64,000 nt of DNA from an uncultured bacterium (GCA_902762495.1 CACWOL010000033.1:1-64000), one strand, 5' to 3'; shown: positions 8,222 to 20,115, counted from the first letter of the stretch. Notes: a model not told the origin generated them from the letters alone. Translations and numbers: made by a program.

Positions 8222-9949
8222 TTATTCTTCATCGCCGACGGTGACCGCGAGGACTTCGGACACCGTGGTGGTTCCCGCGGCGGCCTTGCGGAGGCCGTCT
8301 TCGCGCAGGGTTCTCATACCGCTCTGACGTGCCGCGGCGCGGAGTTTGTCGGAGCTTTCCTTGTTGTAGATGAGGTACTGCATATCCTCGGTGATGAGGA
8401 AGATTTCGTAGATTCCCATACGTCCCTTGTACCCGGTGCCGCCGCAGGTTGGGCAGCCGCGTCCGTGGACGAGGTTCGCGGAGTCGAGGTAGTCCTTGTC
8501 GAGGTGGAGGAGCCGGATTTCGTCCGGGGATGGCTTGTAGGGCTCCATGCAGTTCTTGCAGACGCGGCGGACGAGTCGCTGCGCCATGATGGCGCGGACG
8601 GAGGACGCCACGAGGAATGGCTTTACGCCCATATCGATCAGACGGGTCACGGAGCTCGGTGCGTCGTTGGTGTGCAGCGTACTGAACACCAAGTGACCGG
8701 TGAGGGATGCGTTGATGGCGATGTCGGCGGTTTCCAAGTCGCGGATTTCACCGACCATGATGATGTTGGGTGCCTGACGGAGCATGGCTCGAAGCGCGTT
8801 TGAGAACGTCATCTGAACGATCGGGTTCACCTGGACCTGGTTGATGCCGCTGAGCTGGTATTCGACAGGGTCCTCCACCGTGATGATCTTGCGGTTCGGC
8901 TTGTTGATGGTGTTCAGGAACGCGTAAAGGCTGGTGGTCTTGCCGGAACCGGTCGGGCCCGTGACGAGGAAGATTCCGTCAGGCATGGAGATGATGCGGT
9001 CGATCTTTTCCTGGTCGTCGGTGTAGAAGCCGAGTTTCGGGATGTCGAGCTGGATGCTGGACTTGTCGAGAATACGCATGACGATGGATTCGCCGTGCGT
9101 GGTGGGGATGGTGGACACACGGAGGTCGAGCCCGACACCGGAGACCTCGATCTGGATACGGCCGTCCTGCGGCACGCGCTTTTCAGAAATGTCCATCTTG
9201 GACATGATCTTGATACGGCTGATGATGTTCGTCTGGAGGTATTTTGGCGGACTTTCCATTTCGCGGAGCGCGCCGTCGATGCGGTAGCGGATGCGGAATT
9301 TCTTTTCCATCGGCTCAAGGTGAATATCGGATGCGCGGAGCTTGAAGGCGTTGTAGATGAGGAGCGAGACGAGCTTGATGATCGGGGCGTCGTCCTCGGG
9401 ATTGCTGTTCGCGGCCTTCATGGCCTCCTTCGTGGCTTCGTCCTCGTCCGTCTGCACGACTTCGAGCTTGGACGTGTCGACGCTGCCGACGTAGGAATCC
9501 ACGGTCCCCTCAAGTCCGCCGTAGCTGGCTTCCAGGATCTTCTGGATCTGCTTGATCGGGGCGATGACGGCCTCCACGTCGCGCTTCAGGATATAGCGGA
9601 GCGTGTCGACGGTCTCCATGTCGGTCGGATCGGCCATGGCGACCGTGAGAATGTCGTCGTGAAGCATGACCGGGACGACCTGGTACTGCCGGGCGGTTTC
9701 CGCCGGAAGCGCCGCCAGGACTTCATCGGGGATGATGAAGGCGGACAGGTCGATGGTCTCAAGCCCGTACTGCTGGGCGAGCATGTTGATGATCTCCTGC
9801 TCGTCGACGTAGCGCAGGGACTTCAGCGCGTCAATGATATCGAGTTCGCCGTCCGAGTCGGCGACTTTTTTCCAGCCTTCGTCGACCTGCTCCTTGGTAA
9901 CGAATCCGTTCTCCTGGAGCAGCTCCAATACATAATCACTGTCAAGCAC
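8222..9949 (-). CDS. pilB: PilB/GspE-type extension ATPase (first copy)
   Basis: A 575-residue paralogue of the downstream ATPase. The N-terminal MshEN-like domain includes PDEVLAALPAETARQYQVVPV (shown to about residue 100). Walker A GPTGSGKTT, Asp-box TVEDPVEY, Walker B PNIIMVGEIRD and His-box STLHTNDA follow, then zinc cysteines CKNC and CPTC with GYKGR. The start codon is GTG at 9949, supported by GAGG seven bases upstream. It heads the operon and has a good promoter at 9991-10019. Walker B carries PNIIM, where the Asp that precedes the strand in the other copy is Asn. Its division of labour with the second ATPase is unknown. Confidence 0.92.
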   Translation of the reverse strand: MLDSDYVLELLQENGFVTKEQVDEGWKKVADSDGELDIIDALKSLRYVDEQEIINMLAQQYGLETIDLSAFIIPDEVLAALPAETARQYQVVPVMLHDDILTVAMADPTDMETVDTLRYILKRDVEAVIAPIKQIQKILEASYGGLEGTVDSYVGSVDTSKLEVVQTDEDEATKEAMKAANSNPEDDAPIIKLVSLLIYNAFKLRASDIHLEPMEKKFRIRYRIDGALREMESPPKYLQTNIISRIKIMSKMDISEKRVPQDGRIQIEVSGVGLDLRVSTIPTTHGESIVMRILDKSSIQLDIPKLGFYTDDQEKIDRIISMPDGIFLVTGPTGSGKTTSLYAFLNTINKPNRKIITVEDPVEYQLSGINQVQVNPIVQMTFSNALRAMLRQAPNIIMVGEIRDLETADIAINASLTGHLVFSTLHTNDAPSSVTRLIDMGVKPFLVASSVRAIMAQRLVRRVCKNCMEPYKPSPDEIRLLHLDKDYLDSANLVHGRGCPTCGGTGYKGRMGIYEIFLITEDMQYLIYNKESSDKLRAAARQSGMRTLREDGLRKAAAGTTTVSEVLAVTVGDEE

Positions 9950-9990
9950 GTTTAAACCTCGTTTGGTTGGAAGAAAAAAAATATTGCTAA

Positions 9991-10019
9991 AAAATACGGC
10001 ATGATTGCCGATTTTTCAA
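9991..10019 (-). promoter_or_regulatory. promoter of the pil ATPase operon
   Basis: Minus-strand TTGAAA (10014-10019), a 17-bp spacer and TATTTT (9991-9996), about 42 nt before the GTG start at 9949. Confidence 0.6.
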
Positions 10020-10080
10020 GTCGAAAAGTGCTTTTTTTCAGTTTTATTGAAGAAAAAACGGATTTTTCCGCTTTTTGCTC

Positions 10081-10109
10081 TTTAAAATCGCCATCGGACG
10101 TGATATATT
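10081..10109 (+). promoter_or_regulatory. promoter of the metallophosphoesterase/GT9 unit
   Basis: TTTAAA (10081-10086), a 17-bp spacer and TATATT (10104-10109) with an extended TGA before the -10. It is divergent from the pil operon promoter about 60 bp away. Confidence 0.55.
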
Positions 10110-10157
10110 CAATGAAATGTTTTTTTGACTCCTCAAACCATCCAAGGCTGACATGCG

Positions 10158-10970
10158 ATGAAATATGCGATCCTGAGCGACATCCACGCGAACCTCGAAG
10201 CGCTGGAGACCGTGCTTGCCCGCTGCCGCGAACTCGCGGTGGACTCCTATCTCTCCCTCGGCGACATCGTCGGCTACAACGCCAGTCCGCACGAATGCCT
10301 GGAGATCATGCGGTCGCTTCCCGTCGTGGCGTTCGTCAAGGGCAACCACGACGAATACGCCTCGAACGGCGACACGGTCATGGCAGGATTCAATCCCCAC
10401 GCAAAGAGCGCGGTCCTGTGGACGCAGAACATGCTTTCGGATGATGAACACATGTTCCTCGCCGGCCTGCCGTACAAGATGCAGGTGCGCGGGACGCCGT
10501 TCACCGCCGTCCACGCGTCGCTGGACAGCCCGTCGGAATGGGGCTACATCTTCGACATCCACCAGGCGATGGACAATTTCTCCTACCAGTACACGCAACT
10601 CTGTTTCTGCGGACATTCCCACGTGCCGATCGCGTACTGCAAGAAAATGCTCGCCCGGCCCGGCGAACTTCCCGTCGACGAGCTGAAGCTCTGGGCGGTC
10701 AAGCCCGACGAAGAAGGCATGATGTTCCGGTCCGACGAGGCCGACGAGATCGTCCTGCCGATCCAGCCCGGATGCAAGTACCTGATCAACGTCGGCAGCG
10801 TGGGACAGCCCCGCAACCGCGACCCGCGCGCGACGTTCGCGGTTTACGACACCGAGGCGCGTACGCTTACGCGGTACCGTCTGCCGTACGACATCGCCGG
10901 GACGCAGGAAAAGATCCGCGCCGCCGGCCTCCCGGAATGTCTGTCCACCCGGCTCGAACACGGGATGTGA
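10158..10970 (+). CDS. calcineurin-like metallophosphoesterase (YfcE/MJ0936-like)
   Basis: A 270-residue dinuclear-metal phosphoesterase. The five metal motifs are in order: SDIH (Asp 8, His 10), GDIVGY (Asp 36), GNHDE (62-66), a His in VHASL (about 119), and GHSHVP (about 154-159). It has no signal peptide, so it should act in the cytoplasm on a phosphodiester or phosphomonoester such as a nucleotide. It is the first gene of a three-gene unit with a GT9 glycosyltransferase (50 nt downstream) and a secreted unknown. The substrate is not predictable from these motifs. Confidence 0.83.
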   Translation: MKYAILSDIHANLEALETVLARCRELAVDSYLSLGDIVGYNASPHECLEIMRSLPVVAFVKGNHDEYASNGDTVMAGFNPHAKSAVLWTQNMLSDDEHMFLAGLPYKMQVRGTPFTAVHASLDSPSEWGYIFDIHQAMDNFSYQYTQLCFCGHSHVPIAYCKKMLARPGELPVDELKLWAVKPDEEGMMFRSDEADEIVLPIQPGCKYLINVGSVGQPRNRDPRATFAVYDTEARTLTRYRLPYDIAGTQEKIRAAGLPECLSTRLEHGM

Positions 10971-11020
10971 CCGGACGGACGCCGTCCGCCATTTCGACCG
11001 CGGAGGGGACGCCAAGCACC

Positions 11021-12064
11021 ATGAAGCGTTATCTGATCGTAAAGCCAAGCAGTCTGGGGGATATCCTGCACGCGATGCCTGCCGTCTCGGCGCTCGCGAA
11101 AGCCTGTCCGGATGTTTCCGTCGACTGGGTCGTGAAGCCCGCGTTTGCCGATCTGCCTCCGTATCTCCCGTGCGTCCGCCGCGTGATCCCGTTTCGCGAC
11201 GGCAGACTCCGCAAACCGCTCCAGTTTCTGCCGGAATTCATCCGTCTGTGCTCTGATCTCCGGCGCGAACCCTACGACGCTGTGATCGACTTGCAGGGGC
11301 TGGTCCGGAGCGCCGTCATCGGGCGTCTCACCGGGTGCGAACTCCGCTGTGGTCCGGCGACGCCGCGTGAACGTCCCGCTTCCAAATTCTACACGCGCCA
11401 CCTGAAGGGGCACGAACAGCCCGGCCACGCCGTGGAGGTCAACAACGCCCTGATAAAGGATTTTCTCGGTCGGGAAGACTTGGATTTCAGTCTGAACCTG
11501 CCTGTGAATGAACAAAGCGTCAGACGTGCCCGCGAGGTCGTGGCCGCCGCGTTCGGCGGGACCGTGCCGGAACGTTTCGCCATCGTCGCGCCGGGCGCGC
11601 GCTGGGCCACGAAAAAATGGCCCGCGAATTTCTTCCTGTCCGTGATCACCTCGCTCGCACGGCTCGACCCGGGATTGAAATTCCTGCTTGCCGGGACGCG
11701 CGACGAGGCTGAGGACGCGAATGAGATATTGGCAAAAAGCCAAGGGCTTCCCGTCGCCTCGATCTGCGGGAAAACGAGCGTGGGCGAACTGCTGGAGACG
11801 GTGCGCCTGTCTTCGCTGATGATCTGCAACGACAGCGGTCCGATGCACATCGCCGCGGCGCTCGGGGTGCCCGTTGTCGCGATGTTCGGACCGACCGATC
11901 CCGCCCTGACCGGGCCGTATTGCGATAAAAAATCGGTGTTTGTTCCGGAAATCGCTTGCAATCGCTGTTTTTTGCGCTACTGTAAAGATTCACGATGTCA
12001 CGCATCCATTGATCCGGAGGCGGTCGCGGAGGCGTCTTTCAAACTTCTTATAGAAAGGAACTGA
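11021..12064 (+). CDS. glycosyltransferase family 9 (heptosyltransferase-like)
   Basis: A 347-residue GT-B enzyme resembling the heptosyltransferases that extend lipopolysaccharide inner core. Evidence includes the N-terminal VKPSSLGDILHAMPA (8-22), a mid-protein PGARWATKKWP that holds the conserved phosphate contacts, and the C-terminal nucleotide-sugar site NDSGPMHIAAALG followed by FGPTDP. The start at 11021 is chosen because a strong GGAGGGG lies about 12-18 nt upstream and the family signature begins at once; the frame is open further upstream, overlapping the preceding gene. Four cysteines close to the C-terminus (ACNRC, FLRYC, SRC) could bind metal. With lpxD in the window it fits LPS core assembly, but the acceptor is unknown. 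Confidence 0.85.
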   Translation: MKRYLIVKPSSLGDILHAMPAVSALAKACPDVSVDWVVKPAFADLPPYLPCVRRVIPFRDGRLRKPLQFLPEFIRLCSDLRREPYDAVIDLQGLVRSAVIGRLTGCELRCGPATPRERPASKFYTRHLKGHEQPGHAVEVNNALIKDFLGREDLDFSLNLPVNEQSVRRAREVVAAAFGGTVPERFAIVAPGARWATKKWPANFFLSVITSLARLDPGLKFLLAGTRDEAEDANEILAKSQGLPVASICGKTSVGELLETVRLSSLMICNDSGPMHIAAALGVPVVAMFGPTDPALTGPYCDKKSVFVPEIACNRCFLRYCKDSRCHASIDPEAVAEASFKLLIERN

Positions 12065-12067
12065 ACC

Positions 12068-13150
12068 ATGTTTTTCAAGCTGCGCCATGTTTTCACGGCG
12101 GTCCTTGTTCTGTTTTTGATCCCGGTGTGCGTCCGTGCGCAGGTGGCGATCGTCGTCAAGCCGGTCCAGGTCAATTATCTCCAATATGAATCCGTGTTCG
12201 TGCGCGTCGCCATGCGCAACCTTTCCGCGCATCCGCTGGCGTTCGGCGAAAACCTCGGCCTCAAGGGCAATCTCCAGTTCGAAATCCGGCGTTCCGACCG
12301 CAACGATCCGACCTTCGTCCGCACGCCGAAGGACGCCCCTCTGCCCGATATGACCGGCGTGATCCTGCCGCCCGGCGGCGAGAAATCCTACATGTTCAAT
12401 CTCAGCAAGCACTACGACCTGCGTTCCACGGGCCGCTATACCGTGAAGGCTGTGCTGCGCCATCCGCAGATGGCGACGCCGTACCAGTCCAAGGAGGCGC
12501 ATTTCAACATCGTGCGCGGCAATGTGATCTGGTCGCGCACGGTCGGTCTGCCGCTGCTCGACGATGCCCCGGAAGAGGCCGTGGTCAACGAGGACGGCAC
12601 GAAGGAAGAGAAACATCGCATGATCAAGACGCGCGAATACCGCATCCTGAGCTATTTTACGGGGTCGTCCAACATCTACTGCCTCACGCTCGAAGACAAG
12701 GACAACGTCTACATGATCCGCCATATCGGCTACGACCTGGGGCCCGATCTCCGTCCGAAATGCGAGATCGACTTCCTCTCCCGCCTCAGCGTCCTGCTGC
12801 CCGCCAGCACCAAGGTTTACGCCTATTACCAGTACAACACCGACGGCAAGCTCGAAAATCGCCAGATTCTCATGAAGACCGACCGTCCGCCCCGCCTCGT
12901 GCTCGACAAGGACACCGGCATCGTGAAGGTCGTCGGCGGCCGCGAAGCCCGCAAGGACGTCGACTACGAGGAGATCAGCGACATCCAGTTCCTGGAGGAT
13001 ATGCGCGACCCGAAGGGGACGATGCTGCTCGACGAACCGCTCGACAAAGACGCCATCCGCGGCCCCGAATCCCTCGGCGCGAAGGAAGCGGCGGAGAAGG
13101 CCGGCGAACGCAGCGGCGACAATCAGAAATCCCTGCTCGAAGGGTTCTGA
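12068..13150 (+). CDS. secreted protein of unknown function
   Basis: A 360-residue exported protein starting 3 nt after the GT9 stop. A signal peptide (about 1-24, ending VCVRA) is followed by a predicted beta-rich first half, including LPPGGEKSYMFNL, which looks like an immunoglobulin-like or DUF-type strand set. The second half is more charged and ends in an Ala/Lys/Glu-rich tail. No catalytic motif was recognised and there are no membrane segments after the signal. Its position at the end of the metallophosphoesterase/GT9 unit, followed by a terminator, suggests an envelope role. Confidence 0.75.
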   Translation: MFFKLRHVFTAVLVLFLIPVCVRAQVAIVVKPVQVNYLQYESVFVRVAMRNLSAHPLAFGENLGLKGNLQFEIRRSDRNDPTFVRTPKDAPLPDMTGVILPPGGEKSYMFNLSKHYDLRSTGRYTVKAVLRHPQMATPYQSKEAHFNIVRGNVIWSRTVGLPLLDDAPEEAVVNEDGTKEEKHRMIKTREYRILSYFTGSSNIYCLTLEDKDNVYMIRHIGYDLGPDLRPKCEIDFLSRLSVLLPASTKVYAYYQYNTDGKLENRQILMKTDRPPRLVLDKDTGIVKVVGGREARKDVDYEEISDIQFLEDMRDPKGTMLLDEPLDKDAIRGPESLGAKEAAEKAGERSGDNQKSLLEGF

Positions 13151-13175
13151 AGCCTTCGCATCATCGTTTCGCAAC

Positions 13176-13207
13176 GCGGCACGGGTTCCGGCCTGTGCCG
13201 CTTTTTT
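13176..13207 (+). terminator. terminator of the GT9 operon
   Basis: GCGGCAC (13176-13182) pairs with GTGCCGC (13195-13201), followed by six T. It begins 25 nt past the stop codon of the secreted unknown. Confidence 0.88.
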
Positions 13208-13303
13208 CTGCCCGCGGCGCCCGTTCTCCCCTTGTCTCCGTGTGATTTTGTTCAAAGAAAGCATGAATTCTTGCAAAAAGTATATGGGAAAACGCCCGGG
13301 ATG

Positions 13304-13312
13304 TGCTATCTT
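13304..13312 (+). promoter_or_regulatory. extended -10 element upstream of the GH39-type gene
   Basis: TGC-TATCTT resembles the extended -10 boxes seen elsewhere in this window. No convincing -35 sits 16-17 bp upstream (the nearest is TGGGAA at 13285). The start codon is about 75 nt downstream. Confidence 0.4.
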
Positions 13313-13386
13313 ATTTTCATCAAATCTGTAAACCGTGTTCTCAACCTATGCTCCGGTACGCCGGGGCGAATCAACAGGAGAAAACC

Positions 13387-15084
13387 ATGAGTCCGAGCAA
13401 GAAGACCTCAGCCAAAACGAAAACCGCCGCGAAAAAGTCCGCGCCCGCCGCGAAAAAATCCGAAGCGAAAAAGACCGTCGCGAAGAAAGCGCCCGCGAAG
13501 AAAACCGCCGCGAAAAAGGCGGCTTCCGAAGTCTATCCGGGCGAGACCGCGCCGGAACGCGTCATCAAGGCCGATTTGAAGGTCGTGAAGGGCGAACGGT
13601 CCGACATCTGGCGCGACTGCGTCGGGGCAGGGCGCATCGGCGAAGGCCTGCGCGACACCTGGCGCAAACAGCTCGCGAAATGCAAAAAGGAACTCGGATT
13701 CCGGTATCTGCGCGCGCACGGGCTTTTCCACGACGAGATGCGCGTGTACAGCGAGGACAAGGCAGGCAATCCCGTGTACAACTTCATGTACATCGACGAT
13801 GTGTTCGATTTCCTGCTTTCCATCGGTGTCAGGCCGTTCGTCGAACTCAGTTTCATGCCCGAAAAACTCGCCTCCGGCAAGACCACGATCTTCTGGTGGA
13901 AGGCCAACGTGACCCCGCCGAAGAAGCATGAACGCTGGGCCGACCTCATCCGCGCGACCGTCCAGCACTGGACCGAACGCTACGGCGAGGACGAAGTGAA
14001 GACGTGGCGGTTCGAGGTGTGGAACGAGCCGGATCTGGACGTGTTCTGGGATCCCGGCAGGAAGACCACCATGCTCGACGCCTACCTCGAACTCTACAAA
14101 TACACGGCGCGGGCGGTCAAGTCCGTGAACAAGACGTATCCGGTCGGCGGTCCCTCCGGCGCCGGACTCGACTTCATCGCGCCGCTCGTGAAATACTGCC
14201 GCAAGAACCGCCTGCCGCTGGATTTCATCTCGTTCCACCAGTACGGATTCGACCCGGAGAATCCGGCCCTGCCGAAGATCGACCGGTTCGGCGGCAACTA
14301 CATCTACCTCATGAAGAACCTCCGGCACGTGGCCGACTGCTTCAACAGGAAGCTGGAGGACATCCGCAGGAACCTCCGCTGCGACGTCCCCGTCTACATC
14401 ACCGAATGGCACGCGTCGCCGTCTCCGGTCGACCCCGTGCACGATTCGTATTTCGCAGCGCCGTTCATCCTGGAACAGCTCCGCAACACGGAAAAGATGG
14501 CATGCATGAGCCTGTGGACGTTCACGGACATCTTCGAGGAATGCGGACCTGCGCCGCGTCCGTTCCACGGCGGATTCGGCCTTATGACGTTCCAGAGCAT
14601 TCCGAAGGCCGCCTACCGCGCGTACCAGTGCCTGGCGGCGCTCGGCCCGACGGAGCTCGTTTCCAGCGACGCGTCGTCGTATGTCTGCAAGGACGCGAAG
14701 GGCGGCGTGCAGGCGCTCTTCTGGGACCTCAGCCACCCCACGCAGGGCGGCAGGATCAGCAACCAGGACACGTTCTTCGATCCGCATCCGGCGAAAGATA
14801 AAGGCCATGCGCTGTTCAGTATCACCGGGCTCAAAGCCGGTGAATACGACCTGCGCGTGACCCGCATCGGCTACCATGCCGGCGACGCGTATTCCGCGTG
14901 GCTGGAGGAGGACGGCGCGAAGACGGACATCAGCCGCGAGGAGATCGCGCGTCTGATGCGCGTTTCCCAGCTCCGCCCGATGTACCGCGCGCAGGTCACG
15001 GTCATGAAGGGCGAGGAATTCCAGCTCGGCCTGGACATGAAGCAGAACGACGTCTATTTCGTGGAACTGGTCCCCTTGAAGTAA
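13387..15084 (+). CDS. GH39-like glycoside hydrolase (beta-xylosidase type) with Lys/Ala-rich N-terminal tail
   Basis: A 565-residue retaining glycosidase of the GH39/clan-A type. The catalytic acid/base is in VWNEPD (Glu 214) and the nucleophile in YITEWH (Glu 340). HQYGFD (about 284-289) is a further conserved barrel strand. A beta-sandwich-like C-terminal third follows, after about residue 440. Residues 1-48 are an almost pure Lys/Ala tail of AKK-type repeats like eukaryotic histone H1 or bacterial Hc1, and no hydrophobic signal peptide is present. The start is fixed by GGAG 8 nt upstream of the ATG at 13387. It is probably monocistronic. A 47-bp palindromic repeat begins at the base after its stop codon. 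Confidence 0.82.
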   Translation: MSPSKKTSAKTKTAAKKSAPAAKKSEAKKTVAKKAPAKKTAAKKAASEVYPGETAPERVIKADLKVVKGERSDIWRDCVGAGRIGEGLRDTWRKQLAKCKKELGFRYLRAHGLFHDEMRVYSEDKAGNPVYNFMYIDDVFDFLLSIGVRPFVELSFMPEKLASGKTTIFWWKANVTPPKKHERWADLIRATVQHWTERYGEDEVKTWRFEVWNEPDLDVFWDPGRKTTMLDAYLELYKYTARAVKSVNKTYPVGGPSGAGLDFIAPLVKYCRKNRLPLDFISFHQYGFDPENPALPKIDRFGGNYIYLMKNLRHVADCFNRKLEDIRRNLRCDVPVYITEWHASPSPVDPVHDSYFAAPFILEQLRNTEKMACMSLWTFTDIFEECGPAPRPFHGGFGLMTFQSIPKAAYRAYQCLAALGPTELVSSDASSYVCKDAKGGVQALFWDLSHPTQGGRISNQDTFFDPHPAKDKGHALFSITGLKAGEYDLRVTRIGYHAGDAYSAWLEEDGAKTDISREEIARLMRVSQLRPMYRAQVTVMKGEEFQLGLDMKQNDVYFVELVPLK

Positions 15085-15131
15085 GGAAGACAAGTCCTCC
15101 GCTGAGGCAGTGCCGGGCTTCGCTCCGGCAC
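15085..15131. repeat. triple-palindrome repeat, copy A
   Basis: One of three 47-bp copies (others at 29244-29290 and 45060-45106). It comprises three adjoining palindromes: GGAAGACAAGTCCTCC, a degenerate middle one, and a 22-nt GC hairpin with arms GTGCCGG and CCGGCAC. It starts on the base immediately after the TAA of the GH39-type gene. Confidence 0.85.
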
Positions 15132-15150
15132 GAGGCTTATCCAAAAAAGA

Positions 15151-15183
15151 ATCCCGTGCCGTTCATCGCGGTACGGGATTTTT
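15151..15183. terminator. bidirectional terminator between convergent genes
   Basis: ATCCCGTGCCG (15151-15161) pairs with CGGTACGGGAT (15169-15179) with one wobble. The plus side has TTTTT and the minus side TTCTTTTTT. It serves the GH39-type gene and the thioredoxin-fold gene ending at 15209. Confidence 0.85.
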
Positions 15184-15208
15184 GTATCTGCTGTTTGGAT
15201 GGAGAAGC

Positions 15209-16060
15209 TTATTTCTTTTTCACTTCTTCAGCCGCGTCTTTCGCTTTTTCTGCTGTATCTTTCGCATCTTCGGCTGCATCTTCGAGGGCTTCCTTGAGCT
15301 CCTCGACAATTTCTTTCGCCTCTTCGGCTTCCATGGCTTCTTCCTTGGCTTCTTCAGCCTGATATGTCTTCAGCCACTCCTGGAAATCGCCCTCGGGATT
15401 GAGCGGGATGCGGAGAACGCCGTTTTCATCGGGGATATTGGTTTCCGCGGGATTGGTGTCCTGTACTTTTTCCGCGGGCTTTTTGTCCGGTTTTTTCGCG
15501 GCGGAGGTCTTCGCGGGTTTCTTCGTTTCGGCTTTTGCCTCGGCCTTCTTTTCCTCCTGTTTCGGCGGCGTGTACTTCTTTACGAATCCGTCGAGATATT
15601 CGGTGTAGCGTTTCGGCGGATCGAAGTCCATGATCTCGTTCATTTTCCGGCGGTGCTTCTCCATGCTGCCGTCGTTTTTGACGAAATCGATATAGATCTT
15701 TCCGTTGGCGTCCAGCAGGAGCGCGGTCGGCAGGATGGAGATGCCGTATTCCGTGCGGAGCGCCTTGTTCTGCTGGGAGAGGCTCTTCGGCTGAAGATGG
15801 ATCGCCACGGGGAAATCGACCTTCATGAGCACGAGCTTCTTGTCGGCGTAGTCCTGGAATTTCCTCTGGCTGAAGATCGTCCGGTCGAGGCTGCGGTCGG
15901 GCGCGGCGTCCGAGTTCGTGAAAAGAATATAGATCGGGCGTTTCGTTTTCAGCGATTCGGCTTTGGCTTTGTTGAAATCTGTGAACCATTCGCCTGCGGA
16001 AAGGGCAGGGGCGAGCAGGGCTGTCGTGAGGAAGCAGCAAAGGGCGAATAAGAATCTCAT
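15209..16060 (-). CDS. exported thioredoxin-fold protein lacking the CxxC redox pair, with charged Ala/Lys/Glu C-terminus
   Basis: A 283-residue protein with a cleavable signal peptide (about 1-22, ending ALSA). It has a thioredoxin-like domain (about 25-135) including the cis-proline loop ISILPTALLLD. Where thioredoxins carry CxxC, this protein reads NSDAAPD, so it should not be a thiol oxidoreductase. A Lys/Ala/Pro-rich linker (about 175-215) follows, then a strongly charged, helix-forming C-terminal stretch (about 235-283) made of EEAK/DAAE-like heptads, probably a coiled coil. The start at 16060 has AAAGGAG upstream and its own promoter at 16114-16141. Related Thioredoxin_7 proteins are common in PVC bacteria; a chaperone or adaptor role is inference. 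Confidence 0.78.
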   Translation of the reverse strand: MRFLFALCCFLTTALLAPALSAGEWFTDFNKAKAESLKTKRPIYILFTNSDAAPDRSLDRTIFSQRKFQDYADKKLVLMKVDFPVAIHLQPKSLSQQNKALRTEYGISILPTALLLDANGKIYIDFVKNDGSMEKHRRKMNEIMDFDPPKRYTEYLDGFVKKYTPPKQEEKKAEAKAETKKPAKTSAAKKPDKKPAEKVQDTNPAETNIPDENGVLRIPLNPEGDFQEWLKTYQAEEAKEEAMEAEEAKEIVEELKEALEDAAEDAKDTAEKAKDAAEEVKKK

Positions 16061-16113
16061 AGCATCACTCCTTTCTGTTAGGGTTGTTTGTCGGATTATC
16101 ATATCAGCCATAA

Positions 16114-16141
16114 CTATACCACAAAAACGGAGAAAGTCAAG
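16114..16141 (-). promoter_or_regulatory. promoter of the thioredoxin-fold gene
   Basis: Minus-strand TTGACT (16136-16141), a 16-bp spacer and TATAGT (16114-16119), about 50 nt upstream of the start at 16060. Confidence 0.65.
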
Positions 16142-16168
16142 TCCGGTCGGCTTTTGGACGGTCCCAGT

Positions 16169-19696
<3,528 letters not shown>

Positions 19697-19886
19697 GATG
19701 CCGAGGTTCGCCAGCTCGTTGAAGTACGCCCCGGTCAGGTCCGTACGGATTTCGCTGGCCGTATGCTCCGAGAAAATGAGCAGGATGTTGAAATGCCGTT
19801 TGTCCTGCGCGGAGAGGGGGATCGCCGCGAAGCAGAACAGACGGTTTCCGGCCTCTTTCGGCGAATCGGATGGGACGGAGTTTCAT
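19697..19886 (-). other. probable frameshifted 5' end (signal peptide) of the hybrid histidine kinase
   Basis: The frame of the kinase continues upstream of 19696 as protein-like sequence (for example FNILLIFSEHTASEIRTDL, and before that LFCFAAIPLSAQ) until a stop at 19883-19885, with no ATG, GTG or TTG. In the frame one base away, ATG at 19886 has GAGG upstream and encodes MKLRPIRFAE, a good positively charged n-region. Joining them near the AAAG run at 19855-19858 gives a complete signal peptide. This points to a one-base error or mutation. Confidence 0.6.
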
Positions 19887-20041
19887 ATCGCAATACCTCA
19901 TATTGCAGCGGATGAAATTCAGACTGAACACAGTATGCGGCCGCGAGGGGCAACATTCCGTTTTATACTACCTTAATCTACAACAAAAAGTATAGAATGC
20001 AAGCCGGAAAGGCGGAAAAAGATATTTTTTTTCGTGCCGTC

Positions 20042-20070
20042 TTGCATTTTTCCGCTTCCCGTGGTATAGT
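20042..20070 (+). promoter_or_regulatory. promoter of the CDF transporter gene
   Basis: TTGCAT (20042-20047), a 17-bp spacer and TATAGT (20065-20070) preceded by GTGG. The inferred leader before the ATG at 20172 is about 95 nt. Confidence 0.65.
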
Positions 20071-20115
20071 AGTCAAATCTGCATACTTCAACTCAATCTT
20101 TTTTCCTGCTCAAAA

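Noticed and set aside
6509-8803. A 764-codon open frame on the plus strand opposite the PilB-type ATPase genes
   Set aside because: It is antisense to two genes with intact Walker motifs, and its translation is a charged, repetitive mirror typical of GC-rich codon bias.
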